The notes under the pieces are model-generated. The model was not told the origin of the DNA, did not search any database, and worked only from the letters and a program-made list of their open reading frames with translations. Of a stretch of DNA of 64,000 nt, positions 1 through 11,302 are shown piece by piece; position 1 is the first letter of the stretch; each line of letters opens with the position of its first letter. Position numbers and translations under genes: made by a program. This DNA comes from Coenobita brevimanus (lineage: Eukaryota; Arthropoda; Malacostraca; Decapoda; Coenobitidae), in NCBI GenBank assembly GCA_032717465.1, contig CM064632.1, positions 26,338,933 to 26,402,932 on the forward strand. The letters are read 5' to 3'.

Positions 1-636
1 ACTATCAATGAACAGAAAATTATCGTGACGCCCATCCTCCCTACCGTTAATCTGACATTGGTAGACCTCAGAAATCGAAGCAAGTTCACAATATATTGGA
101 GGTGGCACCTCAGGAGGCGGCAGGGTGGCGGTGGGGGACCTGGTAGACAGGAGGAGGGAGGTGGGTGAAGAAGGGGGCAACAGTGGTCGAACTGGGGGCT
201 AGAGGAGAGGGATGATGGGTTAGGGGACGGTAGACTTTGGTGGACGACAGGAGCTACAATGGGAGAGATAGATTACAAGATGATGACTGGGCCAAATCAT
301 TGTTTCATGGAGAATATGGAATCTTACGGTCAGACCATAAAACGTTATGTTGACGTTGCCACGTGTTGTAATTGACCGTCATGGTTTGTAACAATTCACG
401 ACACACTTAACACTGGGTGGCTCAATACCCTTTAATGAGTACGGCGACTTTGTTAATGTGCAAACATATGACACGTCCCTACAGTTTGCAGATGTTACAG
501 CTGTTGTTATAGTGATTGGGAATTACAGTACTCTTGTAGCCTAAATCGCCGCCCACATTAGCGGGCAGTGACTGGTGGACTGTCCGCCCCGAGCTTTCTT
601 TTCGATTGATATCCTAAATTCCTCTATATCGGTGAT
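1..636. other. Unassigned flank, no gene seen
   Basis: I see no coding exon, RNA gene or recognisable mobile element here. Positions 110-230 are G-rich with runs of ggagg and gtgg, a low-complexity patch. The remainder is mixed sequence typical of intergenic or intronic arthropod DNA. Confidence 0.4.
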
Positions 637-706
637 TTAACCCTTTCAAGCCTTTTTTTTTATTATTAATAGGTTTAATAATAATGTCCTTGGGCTGAAA
701 GGGTTA
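637..706. repeat. Short foldback repeat (AACCCTTTCA family)
   Basis: The left arm ttaaccctttcaagcc (637-652) pairs with the right arm gggctgaaagggttaa (691-706), and the middle (attattaa versus ttaataat) is also self-complementary, so the 70-bp block can form a near-continuous hairpin. Related arms occur near 3744, 14767, 14886, 27822, 27964 and 58026, so this is one member of a dispersed family. Confidence 0.6.
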
Positions 707-928
707 ATGGCAGATCTGTTTGTAACCCTGTCTGTGCGAGATATCATTTCCATGCTGAATAAATTGCTTTCAAGGCATCAAGAACATAATACAAAAGGCG
801 TCAACATAGCGAAGAATGGACAGATGGATGTGTAAGATGGGACTGCATGGATTGGTCGATGTGGGGTGGGTTGATGGATAGATGGGTGGGTAAGTTTGTG
901 AGAAGGCGGTATATATACGGTATTGGTG

Positions 929-930
929 GT

Positions 931-1015
<85 letters not shown>
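929..1015. repeat. Compound microsatellite (GT)n(GA)n
   Basis: About 13 GT units are followed directly by about 30 GA units. The same GT-to-GA switch occurs at 17163-17234. Confidence 0.95.
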
Positions 1016-1016
<1 letters not shown>

Positions 1017-1436
1017 ATGTTGTAAGTCATCTTGCGGAGCTCCAGTCTTGGCAACTGGGTGGGTAGTTTAGTAGGTGCTGGATGAGTGACGTGGGTTGAT
1101 GGGTGGACAGGTGGGGTGGATGGAGTGGGTGGTGTGGGGTTCGTAGTTGGAGTGAGTAGGGCTGGTGAGTGTGGTGTGTATAGTGGGAGGAGTGGGTTAA
1201 GTGGGTGGGGTTTGTAGGGTGGATGAGTGAGTTGTGCGAAATGGATGGGATGAGTGGAAAGGGTGTACAAGTAGGATGTGTTGGGTGGCCACAGTGTGTG
1301 AGTGGGTGGGAGGGTTGAGATGGTTTAGCTGGGTTGGACACGTGGGTGGGATGACTGGGTTTCCTGGGTAGGTGAGTTGGTGGGTGGATGTGTGGCTTCC
1401 CGGAGGACAAGTCCAGGAGACACGCTTACTACAATC
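1016..1436. repeat. G/T-rich low-complexity tract
   Basis: Degenerate runs of gtgggt and gggtgg make the plus strand strongly G- and T-rich without a clear fixed period. It leads into the ordered array that follows and may be a decayed part of the same satellite. The Pro/Thr/His-rich frame on the minus strand is a composition artefact. Confidence 0.7.
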
Positions 1437-1956
1437 AGTGAGTGGATAGGTATATGGGTGGGTGGGTTATTAGTTAGTGGATAGGTATATGGGTGGGTGG
1501 GTTATTAGTTAGTGGATAGATATATGGGTGGGTGGGTTATTAGTTAATGGATAGGTATATGGGTGGGTGGGTTATTAGTTAGTGGATAGGTATATGGGTG
1601 GGTGGGGTATTAGTTAGTGGATAGGTATATGGGTGGGTGGGTTATTAGTTAGTGGATAGGTATATGGGTGGGTGGGTTATTAGTGGATAGGTATATGGGT
1701 GGGTGGGGTATTAGTTAGTGGATAGGTATATGGGTGGGTGGGTTATTAGTGGATAGGTATATGGGTGGGTGGGTTATTAGTTAGTGGATAGGTATATGGG
1801 TGGGTGGGGTATTAGTTAGTGGATAGGTATATGGGTGGGTGGGTTATTAGTTAGTGGATAGGTATATGGGTGGGTGGGGTATTAGTTAGTGGATAGGTAT
1901 ATGGGTGGGTGCGGTATTAGTTAGTGGATAGGTATATGGGTGGGTGGGTTATTATT
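1437..1956. repeat. 35-bp minisatellite, G-rich
   Basis: About 15 head-to-tail copies of a 35-bp unit with core tatgggtgggtgggtta. Some copies lack four bases (31-bp variant, e.g. near 1680 and 1745), and copies alternate between ggtta and gggta. Every unit carries three GGG runs. Confidence 0.95.
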
Positions 1957-2825
1957 TGGTGGGTGGGTGGAAGGAGCAAAATAGGTCCGCTGGGGAATAG
2001 GTCAATTCGGTAACAGGTCCAGGGTTAAAATGCCCGTTTGGGAAAATAGGTCCCTGGAGAATCCATCAGGGGAAATGGTCCTTAGTGGAAATAGGTCCAG
2101 TGGGTAAAAAGGGTACGGATGGAACACAGGTGCCTATGGTGAAATGGGTCAGTGTGGGGATTTGTGCCCATGGATAGAAAATAGGCCCATTGGTAGGTCC
2201 ACAGAGCAAATAGGTCCGTGGAAGGAAGATAGGCCCAGGGGTAAAAATAGGTCCATGGGAAAGCTATTGGAGGTAATATATATCCATGGATAAAATATGT
2301 CCATGAAGGAAAATAGGTCCATGGGGAACATTGGTCATTTGATGAAAAATAGGTCCATGTAGGAAAATAGGTCCATGTAGGAAAATAGGTCCGTGGGGAA
2401 CATTGGTCATGTAATGGAAAATAGGTCCATGTAAGAAAAGTAGGTGCCTGGTGGAAAATAGGCCCTAATGTGAAATAGGTCCATCGGGACAAGGGGGTCC
2501 ATGAGAAGGCCCTTGAAGAAATAGGCCCATAGGGAGTAAATGGGTCCGCTTGACAACAACTGCAGGGGTGAAGTAGGTCCGAGGGGAATATTGGTCAACG
2601 GAGGAAAGTTGGGTCATGGCATAAAATAGGTGCAATGGTGAAATGGGCTCCTGGGAAAAAAAGAGTCCAAGTGAGACAATGGATCCTTGGAGAAATGGTT
2701 ACAATTGGATGAACATAGATCCTTTGGAGAAATGGGTTCATGGAGGAAAATACATCCCAGCGGGAAAGTAGGTCCAGGAAAGAAAGTGGGTTCACGGCAT
2801 GAAAATAGGTTCATGAGAGAAAATA
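1957..2825. repeat. Degenerate ~30-bp minisatellite
   Basis: The phrase gaaaataggtccatgg recurs every 25-35 bases with many substitutions and indels. It is an old, heavily mutated tandem array. Short frames read on the minus strand (repeated Trp-Thr-Tyr-Phe) are the repeat in translation, not a gene. Confidence 0.85.
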
Positions 2826-3534
2826 GGTGGGTGAAATGCCCCGTAATGGGTGTGTAATTGGTGACGGGTGAGATGCCCCGTAATGGGTGTGTAATTGGTG
2901 ACGAGTGAGATGCCCCGTAATGGGTGTGTAATTGGTGACGGGTGAGATGCCCCGTAATGGGTGTGTAATTGGTGACGGGTGAGATGCCCCGTAATGGGTG
3001 TGTAATTGGTGATGGGTGAGATGCCCCGTAATGGGTGTGTAATTGGTGACGGGTGAGATGCCCCGTAATGGGTGTGTAATTGGTGATGGGTGAGATGCCC
3101 CGTAATGGGTGTGTAATTGGTGACGGGTGAGATGCCCCGTAATGGGTGTGTAATTGGTGACGGGTGAGATGCCCCGTAATGGGTGTGTAATTGGTGACGG
3201 GTGAGATGCCCCATAATGGGTGTGTAATTGGTGACGGGTGAGATGCCCCGTAATGGGTGTGTAATTGGTGACGGGTGAGATGCCCCGTAATGGGTGTGTA
3301 ATTGGTGACGGGTGAGATGCCCCGTAATGAGTGTGTAATTGGTGGCGGGTGACGTAATGGGTGTGTAATTGGTGTCGGGTGACGTAATGGGTGTGTAATT
3401 GGTGACGGGTGACGTAATGGGTGTGTAAATGGTGACGGGTGAGATACCCCGTAATGGGTGTGTAATTGGTGACGGGTGAGATGCCCCGTAATGGGGGTGT
3501 AATTGGTGACGGGTGAGATGCCCCGTAATGGGGG
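2826..3534. repeat. 37-bp minisatellite
   Basis: About 19 copies of a unit containing gagatgccccgtaatgggtg. The spacing between successive ccccgtaatg starts is exactly 37 bases (2839, 2876, 2913). Because 37 is not a multiple of three, a minus-strand frame cycles through three phases without a stop. Around 3345-3430 several units lose gagatgcccc and shrink to about 30 bases. Confidence 0.97.
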
Positions 3535-3741
3535 TACGGGCTGATGTGCTTTTAGTCTAAAATCCTTCCTATCCAGCTGTTTGGGTAGTAATGTTGCCGT
3601 GGGTGTCGCAGGTCCCAGCGGTGCTTAGTGACAATACAATGATAACACTTCCATCACTGCAGCCCGCTTTGGTATTGGTTCATTTTATCTAAACTTTCTT
3701 ATCTCAACGTCCCAATCCCAGGATTTCGTTTTCCCCAGACG
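3535..3741. other. Unique sequence, no feature seen
   Basis: Non-repetitive sequence between the 37-bp array and a foldback repeat. No exon or RNA gene was recognised. Confidence 0.3.
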
Positions 3742-3915
3742 TTAATCCCTTCACTCCGATGACGGACTATTTAATTTAATCTCGCCGCATCCAGAGGGTT
3801 TTATTGGCCTGAAGAGAGACTCCAAACCCTGTAGATTAGATAGTGCCTTCACTTACCCTTTCGCTAGAAAAATATATCTCCTAAGATGACTAAATCGTCC
3901 GTGGGTAACAATTTA
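3742..3915. repeat. Foldback repeat, GACGATTTTATT family
   Basis: It starts with gttaatcccttcactccgatgac, shared with 27960 onward, continues through ccagagggttttattggcctg and ends with gactaaatcgtccg, the complement-type arm of the family. Divergence from other copies is high, so it is an old insertion. Confidence 0.5.
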
Positions 3916-4079
3916 CTAATAGAATACGACACCGAAAGATGTTTGGAGATGGCAGCAATGAAGCCCAGGAGACGCCATGAGAGTGCAAGAATTAGTGAAG
4001 ATTATTCCTATCTCCTCCAGGTCAAACAAAGCCTCCTTAGCTGATTGCACTCGCCTGGAGATAGCAGAAGAGAAAAATG

Positions 4080-4082
<3 letters not shown>

Positions 4083-4136
<54 letters not shown>
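4083..4136. repeat. (GA)n microsatellite
   Basis: About 26 uninterrupted GA units. Confidence 0.95.
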
Positions 4137-4140
<4 letters not shown>

Positions 4141-4416
4141 ATAGGCTGTTTCCATGCTGCTTAAAAAATAAAAACTAAAGGCACAGAAAATGGCGCTATT
4201 TTAGAGAGAAGGTCTTATGCCAAGCGGCTTTGTTGATTCGTAATGCCTCTCCCATATTGATTTATCCTTCAGAATGATTTATTAGTGGTTTATTTAGTGA
4301 TTTATTCTGCATAGTCCACATCATTATCCTCATCTATTTTATTGATGCAGAGTGTGTCAACATCAATACCATATAAAGAACATAGACAGAAAATTGTGAG
4401 GTGAAATATGCAAAAT

Positions 4417-5506
4417 GATAAGGTGTAAATGTTAAGGTGTAAATGGCAAGGTGTAAATGGTAAAGTGGTAAATGGTAAAGTGGTAAATGGTTAGATGTAA
4501 TGGTAAGGTGTAAATGGTAAGGTGTAAATGGTAAGGTGTAATAGTAAGGTGTAAATGGTAAAGTGTAAATGGTAAGGTGTAAATGGTAAAGTGTAAATGG
4601 TAAGGTGTAAATGGTAAGGTGTAAATGGTAAGGTGTAAATGGTAAAGTGTAAATGGTAAGGTGTAAATGGTAAGGTGTAATAGTAAGGTGTAAATGGTAA
4701 AGTGTAAATGGTAAGGTGTAATAGTAAGGTGTAAATGATAAGGTGTAAATGGTAAGGTGTAATAGTAAGGTGTAAATGATAAGGTGTAAATGGTAAGGTG
4801 TGATAGTAAGGTGTAAATGGTAAGGTGTAATGGTAAGGTGTAATGGTAAGGTGTAATGGTAAGGTGTAAATGGTAAGGTGTAAATGATAAGGTGTAAATA
4901 GTAAGGTGTAAATGATAAGGTGTAAATGGTAAGGTGTAATAGTAAAGTGTAAATGGTAAGGTGTAATAGTAAGGTGTAAATGGTAAGGTGTAATAGTAAG
5001 GTGTAAATGGTAAGGTGTAATGGTAAGGTGTAATAGTAAGGTGTAAATGGTAAGGTGTAAATGATAAGGTGTAAATGGTAAGGTGTAAATGATAAGGTGT
5101 AAATGGTAAGGTGTAAATGATAAGGTGTAAATGGTAAGGTGTAATAGTAAGGTGTAAATGGTAAGATGTAAATGGTAAGATGTAAATGGTAAGGTGTTAA
5201 TGGTAAGGTGTAATGGTAAGGTGTAATGGTAAGGTGTAATGGTAAGGTGTAATGGTAAGGTGTAATGGTAAGGTGTAATGGTAAGGGGTAAATGGTAAGG
5301 TGTAATGGTAAGGTGTAAATGGTAAGGTGTAATGGTAAGGTGTAAATGGTAAGGTGTAATGGTAAGGTGTAAATGGTAAGGTGTAATGGTAAGGTGTAAT
5401 GGTAAGGTGTAATGGTAAGGTGTAAATGGTAAGGTGTAATGGTAAGGTGTAATGGTAAGGTGTAATGGTAAGGTGTAATGGTAAGGTGTAATGGTAAGGT
5501 GTAATA
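4417..5506. repeat. 13/14-bp minisatellite, ~80 copies
   Basis: Units of taaggtgtaaatgg (14 bp) and taaggtgtaatgg (13 bp) are repeated for 1.09 kb. The left part (to about 5200) mixes 14-bp units with variants ending aaatgata and aatag. The right part (5200-5506) is dominated by the 13-bp unit. A 392-residue minus-strand frame of Thr/Leu/Tyr/His is an artefact of this array. Confidence 0.97.
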
Positions 5507-5624
5507 TGCCAAATGAGTCGGGCAGGAAGCGGTGTTACAAAGTCTCCTGAGTCACCTGAACGGCCCAGACTTTTGTATTTCGAGATTCTGTAGCCAAGGA
5601 ACAGGACGGAAGGCTGATGAAAGT

Positions 5625-5625
<1 letters not shown>
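5507..5625. other. Unique spacer
   Basis: Short non-repetitive stretch between the minisatellite and a compound microsatellite. Nothing is recognised in it. Confidence 0.3.
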
Positions 5626-5705
<80 letters not shown>

Positions 5706-5773
5706 GACGACGAGGATTGATAATTGGTTGATTGTTGTTGTTGTTGTTGTTGTTGATGATGATGATGATGATG
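5626..5773. repeat. Compound microsatellite (CA)n(CT)n(GAC)n..(GTT)n(GAT)n
   Basis: (CA)20 passes into (CT)18 at about 5665, then four GAC-type units, and after a short spacer (GTT)8 and (GAT)6. Five repeat classes sit side by side within 150 bases. Confidence 0.95.
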
Positions 5774-5876
5774 GAGGAAGACGAGCAGGAGGAAACACGC
5801 CTCTGCCTCCCCTCCTCTCCCCAAAGTGGCAGGTTATGTGTACCTTGAAGTATTCCCTCCAAAGAAACCCCGGAGA

Positions 5877-8047
5877 CAGTGGCTGGAGGCAGGGAGGGAA
5901 GAGAGGAGGTAGTGAGAGGGAGAGAAAGAAGATGGAAGGGCGAAGTGGGGAAGTAAGGAGAGAGATGGGAGGGTGGGATGGAGTGGGGAAGAAGGAAGGA
6001 GGAAAAGAGAGGAGAGAGATAAAGGGGATAGTGTGATGGAGAGAGGGAGAAAGAAGATGGAAGAAGCGATGTAGGGAGGGAGAAGGAGAGGTGGGATGGA
6101 GTGGGAGAGGAGGAGGAGGAAAGGAGAACAGGAAGAGTAGGGAGAGGGATGGAGGTAGGGCGCAAAGGGGAGAAGAAAAAAGAAAAGGAAAGGAGATGAG
6201 GTAGGGAGAGAGATGGGGAGGTAGAATAGAAGGATATAGGGGAATGAGGGAAAGAGGAAGGGAAAGGATGAAACAAACAAAAAAACCGGGGGGGGGGGGA
6301 AGGGAGTGAAAGTGGAGGTTGGAGAGGGAAGGGAAAAATGGAGGAAGGAGTAAGAAAAGGTGTAAGGAAGGGCTAAGGGGGAAGGATATTAAGTTGAGTG
6401 TAGGAATAGGGGAAGATTAGAGGTAACAAAGAGAAACATGGGGACGAGAAGGTGTGACAGAAGGGAGGGGACGGATGATGAAAAGGGTAAAGGAGGAAGT
6501 AGGGAGAGAAAAGGAAAGCAGGAAGGGGAGAAAAGGGGAGAAGAGATTAAGAGGGAGGAGGGAGAGAAAGGAGAGGGTGAGAGGTGTAACGTGGGAGAGG
6601 AAAGGAGAGGGGGAGGAGGGGTGGCATGGGTGGGATTTGAAGGAGGAAGAGGGAAGAGGAGAGTAGGAAGGGCAAAGATGAGGGAAACGAGGGAGGCGAA
6701 CGGAGAGAAAGAGGAGCGGGGGAAGAGAATGATGGTAAGAGTGGAAGAAGGGAAATAGGGAAGCAGTAAAGAGTGGAATGAAAAGGAGGAAGAGGAGGAG
6801 AGGAGTTGGAAGGGAGGGATGAGGGGTAGAATGGAGGAGGTTGAAAGCAGAGAAGGAGTAGGGGAAGAAAGTAGGTAAGGATGGAGGGGGTGGAAGAGAA
6901 GAAGGATGGGGAGGCTGGGGGATAGGGAGGAGAAGATGGAAAAGTAGGAGGGGAGAGGACGTAAGGAGAGGGGAGGAAGGGTAGAAAGAGGAGAAAAGGG
7001 GGGAGGGGTGGCAGGCAAGAAACCCTGAACGAAATGGCCGAGGGGAAGAAAGGAGAGGGGAGAGACGGAGAGAGGAAGAGAGGAGGAAATGAAGGGAAAA
7101 GGAGATTTGAGGATGGGGGAGAGAGACGTAGTAGAGTTGGGAAGAAGGGGTAGGGGCATGAGCAAGAACCCTGAATACACAATACCAAGAGGATTGGGAG
7201 GGGCTACTGGGGGAAGAGGGAAGAAAGGTGGAGAGAAGGGGGTAGAGGGGACTGAGGGGGGAGGGGAAGAGGGGAATGAGGAAGGAGAGGAAAAGTAAAG
7301 AATGAATGAGAAACCTGGAAACACTGTAGCCGTGAAGAGAAGATGGGGTAAGAGGGAGAGAAGGAGGAGGAAAGGAGAGAATGGGGGAGAGGGGAGGAGG
7401 GTGGGGAGAAGTGAAGAAATGGCGACGAAGGAGGTGGGGAGAGGGGAGAGGGAAAAGAAAGGACTCTGAGAGGGGCAAGGGGGAAACTAGAAACACACAG
7501 CTGAGAACGTGAAGGAAGAGAGGGGAAGAGGATGGGGGAGAGTGAGAAATGAAAACTTGGGATGAGGGGAAGAAATGTATATTGGGAGAAAGAGGTGAGA
7601 TAGGGAGGGGGGAAGAGAGGAGATACGGAGGGGGAAGAGAAAAGATAGAGAGGAGGGAAGAGAGGAAGTAGAGCAGGGGAAAGACAGGAGGTAGGGAGGG
7701 GGAAGAAAGTAGGGAGGGGGATGAGAGGAGGTAGAGAGGAGGATGAGAGGAGGTAGGGAGGGGGATGAGAGGAGGTAGGGAGGGGGAAAGAGAGGAGGTA
7801 GAGAGGGGGAAAGAGAGGAGGTAGGGAGGGGGATGAGAGGCGGTAGGGAGGGGGAAAGAGACAAGGTAGGGAGGGGGAAAGAGACGAGGTAGGGAGGGGG
7901 AAAGAGACGAGGTAGGGAGGGGGAAAGAGACGAGGTAGGGAGGGGGGAAGAAAGTAGGGAGGGGGATGAGAGGAGACGGGGAGGGGGAAGAGAGGAGGTA
8001 AGGAAGGGTGGGGGGAAGAAAGGAGGTTGAAAGGGGAGAAGAGAGGA
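5877..8047. repeat. Purine-rich tract with local ~23-bp tandem units
   Basis: More than 2 kb in which the plus strand is almost entirely A and G (agggagggg, gagaagg, ggaagagg). From about 7640 to 8047 it is organised into units of roughly 23-24 bases with core gaggtagggagggggaaaga. The 600-residue Ser/Pro/Leu frame on the minus strand is the pyrimidine complement and not a gene. Near 7010 and 7150 the phrases ggcaagaaaccctgaac and gagcaagaaccctgaat recur, and a relative (ggcaagaaatccagaataaa) appears near 11550, so the two purine blocks share ancestry. Confidence 0.9.
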
Positions 8048-8859
8048 GGTAGGGAGGGTGGAAGAGAGAAGGTACAAAGGAGTACAAAGGAAACAAAACA
8101 GCAACAGACCTTATGGTCCTTTCGAGGCTGTTTGTTACAGAGTAGACTATGACTACAAGATCTAACTCTACATGCTGAAGGATAAGGATAGTAAAGCAAG
8201 AAGGCTCTCCCCGCCTCAAACCCTCCAGTTAAAACTGGCAAGAAAAAGTGAGAAAGACCACCATACAGCATGGAAAAACTGACATGGAAATTTCATAGGA
8301 AAGACTGAAAATGAAAAGCTACATTCTATAATACATTATCTATAAGCTACCAGTATGAATAACCTGAAAGAGAAAACAGTAAAGTAAAATGAATATCAAA
8401 TAAATAAATAACTAGTGGATTTCATTATGTACGGGTACGTTGAGTTGATGGAGCGTCTGCGGACACAGTGTGGAAATTGCACAGTACACAGTGTGGATAT
8501 TCAGGGGTGGTGCAGCAGCCTTGCCTGGCACTATTAAGGTAGGCAGCAGTCAGTCAGGCTACAGCTCCGTTCATTCCACTGAGACTAGGAACTTTCCCAT
8601 GCAGGACAAGCACACAAGTCACCTTCTGAAGCAGTGACCCCTGGTACATTAAAAAAATCCCGATGGTGGCCACGTAACTAACAGGGACCCTCAGTGATCC
8701 ACACCCCATCACAGGTCGAAAGTATGAGTAGTGACCGTTAACTCAGGGCTATCTGTGCATATCCTAGTCTGTGCATATACTATATTTGCATTTAATAAAT
8801 TGATCCAGGCTCTGAAAAATCTAAATTAAAATAGAATACAAAATTATACATACACAAGT

Positions 8860-10208
8860 GTTTTATTCAGGAGTAATCATATTAAGCTGGGGGTTAGATG
8901 CCAAATACTTATCCAGGCGACCATTAAAAGTATGTACTGTATTACAATTTACACCATTGGAGGGCAATTTATTCCATACATTTAAAACTATTGAAGAAGA
9001 AAAGCTTAGCTTCATGCGACTGGAATCGTTTGCCAACTATTTTATGCTCATTGCCTCTAATGTAATTCGAGTGATCAACTGTGAAGTATTTATCGACAGC
9101 CATGTTATCATGTCCTTTGAATATCTTGAATACTTGAATTAAATCTCCTCGTATCCTCCGTTTTGTTAGAGTAAAGAGATTCAGGGCTTCTAAACGTTCC
9201 TCGTACGGTTTATTTCTCAATCTAGGTATCATCTTTGTCATCCTTCGCTGCACTCTTTCAAGCTTTTCCATATCCTTTTTATAATACGGTGACCAAAACT
9301 GAACGCAGTACTCCAAGTGTGGGCATACTAAGGAATTATACAAAGTGAGGACAGTATTATCGGATTTATATTCAAATGCTCTGCCTATCAATCCAACCAG
9401 TTTATTGGCTTTTTTTCACAGCTTCAGCACATTGTTTGCTTGGTTTCAAATCGTTTGTTATTATAACTCCTAAGTCTTTTTCATGGTTTACCCTATCAAG
9501 TTGGACATTATTCATGCTATAATTAGCTCTTACATTTTTACTGCCAATGTTTAACACTCCGCATTTGTTAATATTGAAATCCATTTGCCAAACTTGGGCC
9601 CAGTTAAACAGTTGATCATGATCTCTCTGAATTGCCTGCCTTCGCAGTGCTGTGTCTACTCTGTTACCTATTTTAGTATCATCAGCAAATTTTGAAATCT
9701 TACAACACAATCCTACGTCAGTATCATTTACATATATTAGGAAAAGAATAGGACCTAACACTGAACCTTGTGGCTCTCCACTTGTAACGTTTATCCAGTC
9801 TGACTCTTTTCCATTTATTGCAACTCTTTGTTATCGTCCGGTAACCCAATCTTCTACCCATCCCAGAACACTGCCGCTGAAACCATGTGCCTTTAGCTTC
9901 TGAAGGAGTCTTTTGTGCGGAACTTTGTCAAAAGCCTTTTGAAAATCGAGGTAGACCACATCAACAGATTTAGTCTCGTCGTACATGTTCAGTACATCAT
10001 TGAGTAAGTCCAGCAGATTCGTGAGGCAAGAGCGACTATTACGAAAACCATTTTGAGAATCTTTTATGAGATTGTTTGTTTCTATTTCACAAACTTGTCT
10101 CTGATAATAGTTTCAAGCAATTTGCAAACCACCGATGTTAAACTAATTGGGCGGTAGTTTTCTGGTTGGGCTCTGTTGCCCTTTTTGAATACTGGGGTTA
10201 CGTTAGCA
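8860..10208 (-). pseudogene. LINE reverse transcriptase, palm to C-terminus (broken)
   Basis: Read on the minus strand from 10208. The first segment gives a fingers motif NYRPISLTSV, then a region matching D-F-Q-K-A-F-D-K-V (near 9940), then the catalytic box F-A-D-D-T (near 9680-9694) and the thumb/C-terminal region with L-Y-N-S-L-V-C-P-H-L-E-Y (near 9320) and R-L-D-K-Y-L near 8910. This order is standard for CR1/Jockey-type reverse transcriptases, which copy element RNA at a nicked target. The frame changes near 9770, 9395 and 8970, so the protein is not made intact. The remaining N-terminal piece lies at 11317-11430, beyond the RTE insertion. Confidence 0.85.
10195..10208. repeat. Target-site duplication, left copy (RTE)
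   Basis: gggttacgttagca is present here and again at 11303-11316, flanking the RTE insert exactly. The LINE reading resumes across the pair without loss. Confidence 0.9.
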
Positions 10209-11276
10209 TATGACAGGGTGGATAGACTAGGATTGTGGAAAGTGTTAAGAATATATGGAATAGATGGGAAGTTGTTGAATGCTGTGAAGAGTATGTACGA
10301 TGGTGCGAAGGCTGCAGTGCGTGTGGATGGTGAAATTTTCTCTTTGAAAGTTGGTTTGAAACAGGGATGTGTCATGTCTCCATGGTTGTTCAATCTGTAC
10401 ATGGATGGGGTAATAAAAGAGGTACAAGGTAGGGTAGTGGATGTTGGAGTGGCCCTGGTGAGAGAGGATAGTGTTTGGAAACTCCCTGTACTGTTGTTTG
10501 CAGATGATACCGTGTTGTTGAGTGAAGACGAAGGAGAGCTGCAAGGCTTGGTGGATGAGTTTGAGAGAGTGTGTAGGAAACGGAATCTAAAGGTGAATGT
10601 AGGGAAGAGTAAAGTGATGGTCTTTGAGAGAGGTGAAGTTAGTGAATGTACAGCGAGGTTGGATGGTGAGGAATTGGAAAATGTGAGTACGTTTAAGTAC
10701 TTGGGTAGTGTGATGAGTAAGGATGGAGGTTTGGAGGGTGAAGTGCTTGAAAGGGTACAGCAGGGAAGAAAGGTTGCTGGTTCTTTGAAAGCAATGATAA
10801 GAAACAGGGAAGTGAGCATGGAAGTGAAAAAGTTACTACATGACAGTATTGTGATACCAACTCTAACGTACGGAAGTGAAGCTTGGACGTTGTTGGAAGG
10901 AGACAAGTCAAGAGTGAGAGCCGTGGAAATGAGTTATTTAAGAGGAGCCTGTGGAGTCACATGGAGAGACAGGCTGACGAATGAGGATATAAAGGAGCGT
11001 TGTGGTGTTGATGTGGATGTGATAGGAAGCGTTATGAGGAGCACACTGAGGTGGTTTGGCCATGTGGAGAGGATGGAGGGTGAAAGACTGACGAAGAGAG
11101 TGTATGTGAGTGAGGTGGAGGGGGAAAGAGGGAGGGGGAGGCCGAGGATGAGATGGAGAGATGGGGTGGAGAGGTATATGAGAGGGGGGGGTGTGAGTTG
11201 GGAGCAGGGGAGTGAAATGGCGGGGGACAGGGCGACTTGGAGGCGATTTGTTTGTGGCCACCCCAAACGGGATTGA
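10209..11276 (+). CDS. RTE reverse transcriptase, C-terminal part (open, partial)
   Basis: About 355 residues remain open to the stop at 11274-11276. The element begins at Y-D-R-V, the end of palm motif A, so the N-terminal endonuclease and fingers are absent. L-K-Q-G-C-V-M-S-P (motif B) lies near 10360 and the catalytic F-A-D-D-T box near 10500. The C-terminal region has F-G-H-V-E-R-M and G-R-G-R-P-R-M-R-W-R-D, typical of RTE/BovB-like polymerases of arthropods. The frame is undamaged, unlike the LINE around it, so this is the younger insertion. It cannot retrotranspose because the 5' half is missing. Confidence 0.9.
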   Translation, partial: YDRVDRLGLWKVLRIYGIDGKLLNAVKSMYDGAKAAVRVDGEIFSLKVGLKQGCVMSPWLFNLYMDGVIKEVQGRVVDVGVALVREDSVWKLPVLLFADDTVLLSEDEGELQGLVDEFERVCRKRNLKVNVGKSKVMVFERGEVSECTARLDGEELENVSTFKYLGSVMSKDGGLEGEVLERVQQGRKVAGSLKAMIRNREVSMEVKKLLHDSIVIPTLTYGSEAWTLLEGDKSRVRAVEMSYLRGACGVTWRDRLTNEDIKERCGVDVDVIGSVMRSTLRWFGHVERMEGERLTKRVYVSEVEGERGRGRPRMRWRDGVERYMRGGGVSWEQGSEMAGDRATWRRFVCGHPKRD

Positions 11277-11302
11277 GGCGTCTGGCAATAGATAGATAGA
11301 TA
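10209..11302 (+). mobile_element. RTE-type LINE, 5'-truncated, nested
   Basis: The insert starts abruptly within the reverse transcriptase coding region and ends with a very short 3' untranslated region (about 16 bases) followed by (GATA)n. Short 3' tails ending in a tetranucleotide repeat are typical of the RTE clade. It interrupts the minus-strand LINE and is flanked by the 14-bp duplication. Fragments of the same family occur at 16093-16355 (minus) and 16548-16790 (plus). Confidence 0.9.

Noticed and set aside
2792..3214. 140-residue repetitive frame with 37-residue period
   Set aside because: The period equals the 37-bp unit read through three phases. Not a protein repeat.
2826..3534. 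CRISPR-like array
   Set aside because: Units are contiguous with no unique spacers, and the context is eukaryotic.
4334..5512. 392-residue minus-strand open frame of Thr/Leu/Tyr/His repeats
   Set aside because: It is the 13/14-bp minisatellite in translation. The units lack stops in several frames.
6417..8219. 600-residue and other long minus-strand Ser/Pro/Leu frames
   Set aside because: They are the pyrimidine strand of a purine-rich tract, open in several frames at once and without domain motifs.
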